Assembly: GCA_023450835.1 (NCBI GenBank)
Contig: JAEXGM010000174.1
Span: 1 to 5,966, forward strand
Direction of reading: 5' to 3'
Length of the DNA stretch: 5,966 bases
From: Bacillota bacterium
GTDB taxonomy: Bacteria > Bacillota > Clostridia > Lachnospirales > Lachnospiraceae
The translations under genes and the position numbers were made by a program. The notes beneath the pieces were generated by a model, which was given only the letters and a program-made list of their open reading frames with translations, searched no databases and was not told where the DNA came from. Below are positions 5,734 to 5,966 of the stretch, one piece after another. Position 1 is the first letter of the stretch. Each line of letters starts with the position of its first letter.

Positions 5734-5966
5734 CTACCTTTTCCTCCACCTCAAAAGAAAAGAAGAATTAGTTATCACCGCTACCGAACCTACATTATGT
5801 ACCAGCGCTCCTACTACCGGTGACAACACGCCGGTTATAGCAAGCACAATAGCAATAAAATTCAATATCATAGAAGCCGCCAGGTTAATATTGATTGTTT
5901 TCATCATTTGCTTTGACAAGGTCAATAAATGAGGCAATTCTTTGATGTCATCACTGATAAATACCA
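5734..5966 (-). CDS. Heavy-metal P1B-type ATPase, C-terminal fragment (runs off the right edge)
   Basis: The frame is open from the right edge to a TAG at 5736-5734, giving 76 visible residues; the real start is outside the window. ISDDIKELPHLL, then a hydrophobic pair of helices, then ALVHNVGSVAVITNSSFLLRWRKR, is the typical ending of heavy-metal translocating P-type ATPases: the end of the hinge region, the last two membrane helices and a short basic tail on the cytoplasmic side. The complete protein would export a metal ion using ATP. In the last helix the HNVGS stretch stands where many zinc/cadmium ATPases have an AD pair, so a plain ZntA/CadA assignment should not be assumed; the metal cannot be named from this fragment. 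Its composition is richer in GC than the module, which fits a host gene flanking an insertion. No convincing terminator follows it. Confidence 0.9.
   Translation of the reverse strand, partial: VFISDDIKELPHLLTLSKQMMKTININLAASMILNFIAIVLAITGVLSPVVGALVHNVGSVAVITNSSFLLRWRKR

Noticed and set aside
5734..5937. A stand-alone 67-aa membrane protein starting at the TTG at 5937
   Set aside because: The frame stays open upstream to the window edge and encodes ISDDIKEL, which continues the P-type ATPase; it is the end of a larger gene.

Overview
The window is very AT-rich, with AAGGAGG-type Shine-Dalgarno sites and sigma70/sigmaA-type promoters. This suggests a low-GC Firmicute, most likely a member of the Clostridia; that placement is an inference from style, not from a marker gene. 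A compact accessory module (about 265-5625) sits between two unrelated, edge-truncated genes on the minus strand. On the left (1-65) is the start of a small protein gene with its own strong promoter. On the right (5734-5966) is the C-terminal end of a heavy-metal P1B-type ATPase. The ATPase end looks visibly richer in GC than the module, as expected if the module was acquired.

The module has three genes. A 309-aa tyrosine recombinase (265-1194, +) has a full R-K-H-R-H-Y catalytic set. It is followed after 89 bp by a 1027-aa protein (1284-4367, +) that joins an N-terminal Mrr-like PD-(D/E)xK nuclease domain to a STAND-type P-loop NTPase, a winged-helix-like segment and a helical C-terminal half. 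This is the layout expected of a sensor-nuclease defence protein. Converging on it is a 355-aa family 2 glycosyltransferase (4408-5475, -). A hairpin (4371-4402) separates the two 3' ends.

The most striking signal is not a gene. A 21-bp sequence at 1189-1209, which overlaps the last codon and stop of the recombinase, recurs perfectly and in inverted orientation at 5605-5625. Each copy has the form of a tyrosine-recombinase core site: arms GGATAAT and ATTATCC around an asymmetric 5-base centre. The centres match only in inverted orientation, so recombination between the copies would invert the 4.4-kb segment carrying the nuclease-STAND gene and the glycosyltransferase, rather than excise it. 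Both cargo genes start near a repeat and point inward. A good extended -10 promoter lies just outside the right repeat (5637-5664) and reads into the segment.

A working model follows. The recombinase flips the segment. In the orientation seen here the nuclease-STAND gene lies behind the recombinase and the glycosyltransferase lies behind the outside promoter. After inversion the two cargo genes would swap these positions. The repeats and promoter are read directly from the sequence; that the recombinase acts on them, and that inversion switches expression, is inference.
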